From Plazaster borealis (Eukaryota; Echinodermata; Asteroidea; Forcipulatida; Labidiasteridae): DNA of 64,000 nucleotides. The stretch covers positions 17,465,486 to 17,529,485 of the forward strand of contig CM037460.1 in assembly GCA_021014325.1 (NCBI GenBank). The letters run 5' to 3'. Position numbers and translations under genes: made by a program. Shown one piece after another: positions 63,779 through 64,000 of this stretch. A model generated the notes under the pieces. The model was given only the letters and a program-made list of their open reading frames with translations, made no database searches and was not told the DNA's origin. Position 1 is the first letter of the stretch, and every line of letters starts with the position of its first letter.

Positions 63779-64000
63779 CCCACCACCTGCACTTCAGGTT
63801 TGAATTTTCCCCGACTTTCCAAATCATTTTTTGTTAATGACTTTCTCCATAATGGACGTGGTGGAGTAGTCATTAGATTCTCACTAATGTGAGCAAAATG
63901 GACATAATGTCGAGTCACTCGTTTATCATCCAGGATAATGAGCCCAGGGAGTGGAGGACGACGACAGAAACAAGATCTAAATTGATAGATTTTGTTATCT
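63779..64000. other. Non-coding end of window
   Basis: Nothing recognised. Confidence 0.4.

Overview
The window is AT-rich, intron- and repeat-dominated DNA from a metazoan nuclear genome. Tandem satellites, tRNA-derived SINEs with (ATT)n tails, dozens of short inverted-repeat (MITE-like) elements and one split protein-coding gene exclude a prokaryote or virus. The repeat style and an animal-type neutral sphingomyelinase suggest a marine invertebrate deuterostome, most likely an echinoderm (a sea star is my best guess). No database search was possible, so the species is inference.

One protein-coding gene is recognisable, on the + strand: two internal exons (35532-35607 and 52523-52666) of a neutral sphingomyelinase of the SMPD3/SMPD5 type. 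They are separated by a 16.9 kb intron packed with repeats. Splice sites and phase agree (25 codons plus 1 base joins to 2 bases plus 47 codons plus 1 base), and the joined 73 residues lie over the His-Leu and Gly-Asp-Phe-Asn segments of the catalytic fold. Both usual catalytic residues are changed here (His to Gln, Asp to Asn). No other exon of this gene was recognised, so its ends lie outside the window or in short exons I cannot see.

Layout: 1-6.9 kb, sparse repeats, a diverged 212-bp duplication, a minisatellite (1.3-2.25 kb) and a piggyBac-like MITE. 7-9.2 kb, a 23/24-bp satellite. 10-20 kb, SINEs, (TTC)n tracts, TTAA-type MITEs flanked by direct repeats and a 593-bp tandem duplication. 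19.3-20.5 kb, a non-autonomous hAT-like element that splits a SINE. 21-35 kb, more MITEs and SINEs, including a 0.7 kb foldback-type element and a 0.9 kb TIR element with a nested SINE. 35.5-52.7 kb, the sphingomyelinase exons and intron, which holds most of the family A MITEs, two tandem hammerhead-like motifs, an interstitial telomeric repeat inside an inverted repeat, a 526-bp TIR element and a 1.77 kb 39-bp satellite. 53-64 kb, dense family B/C/F/G elements, SINEs and short tandem duplications.

The main story is transposon biology. Four MITE families (A, B, C, D) end in or near TTAAAGG, and A and B also share a TACACGTTTGGTAAT-like sub-terminal block, so one TTAA-specific transposase may have moved them. 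One copy sits inside another known element exactly at a TTAA, which proves the target. The long open frames over the 24-bp and 39-bp arrays follow from repeat length and are not annotated as genes.
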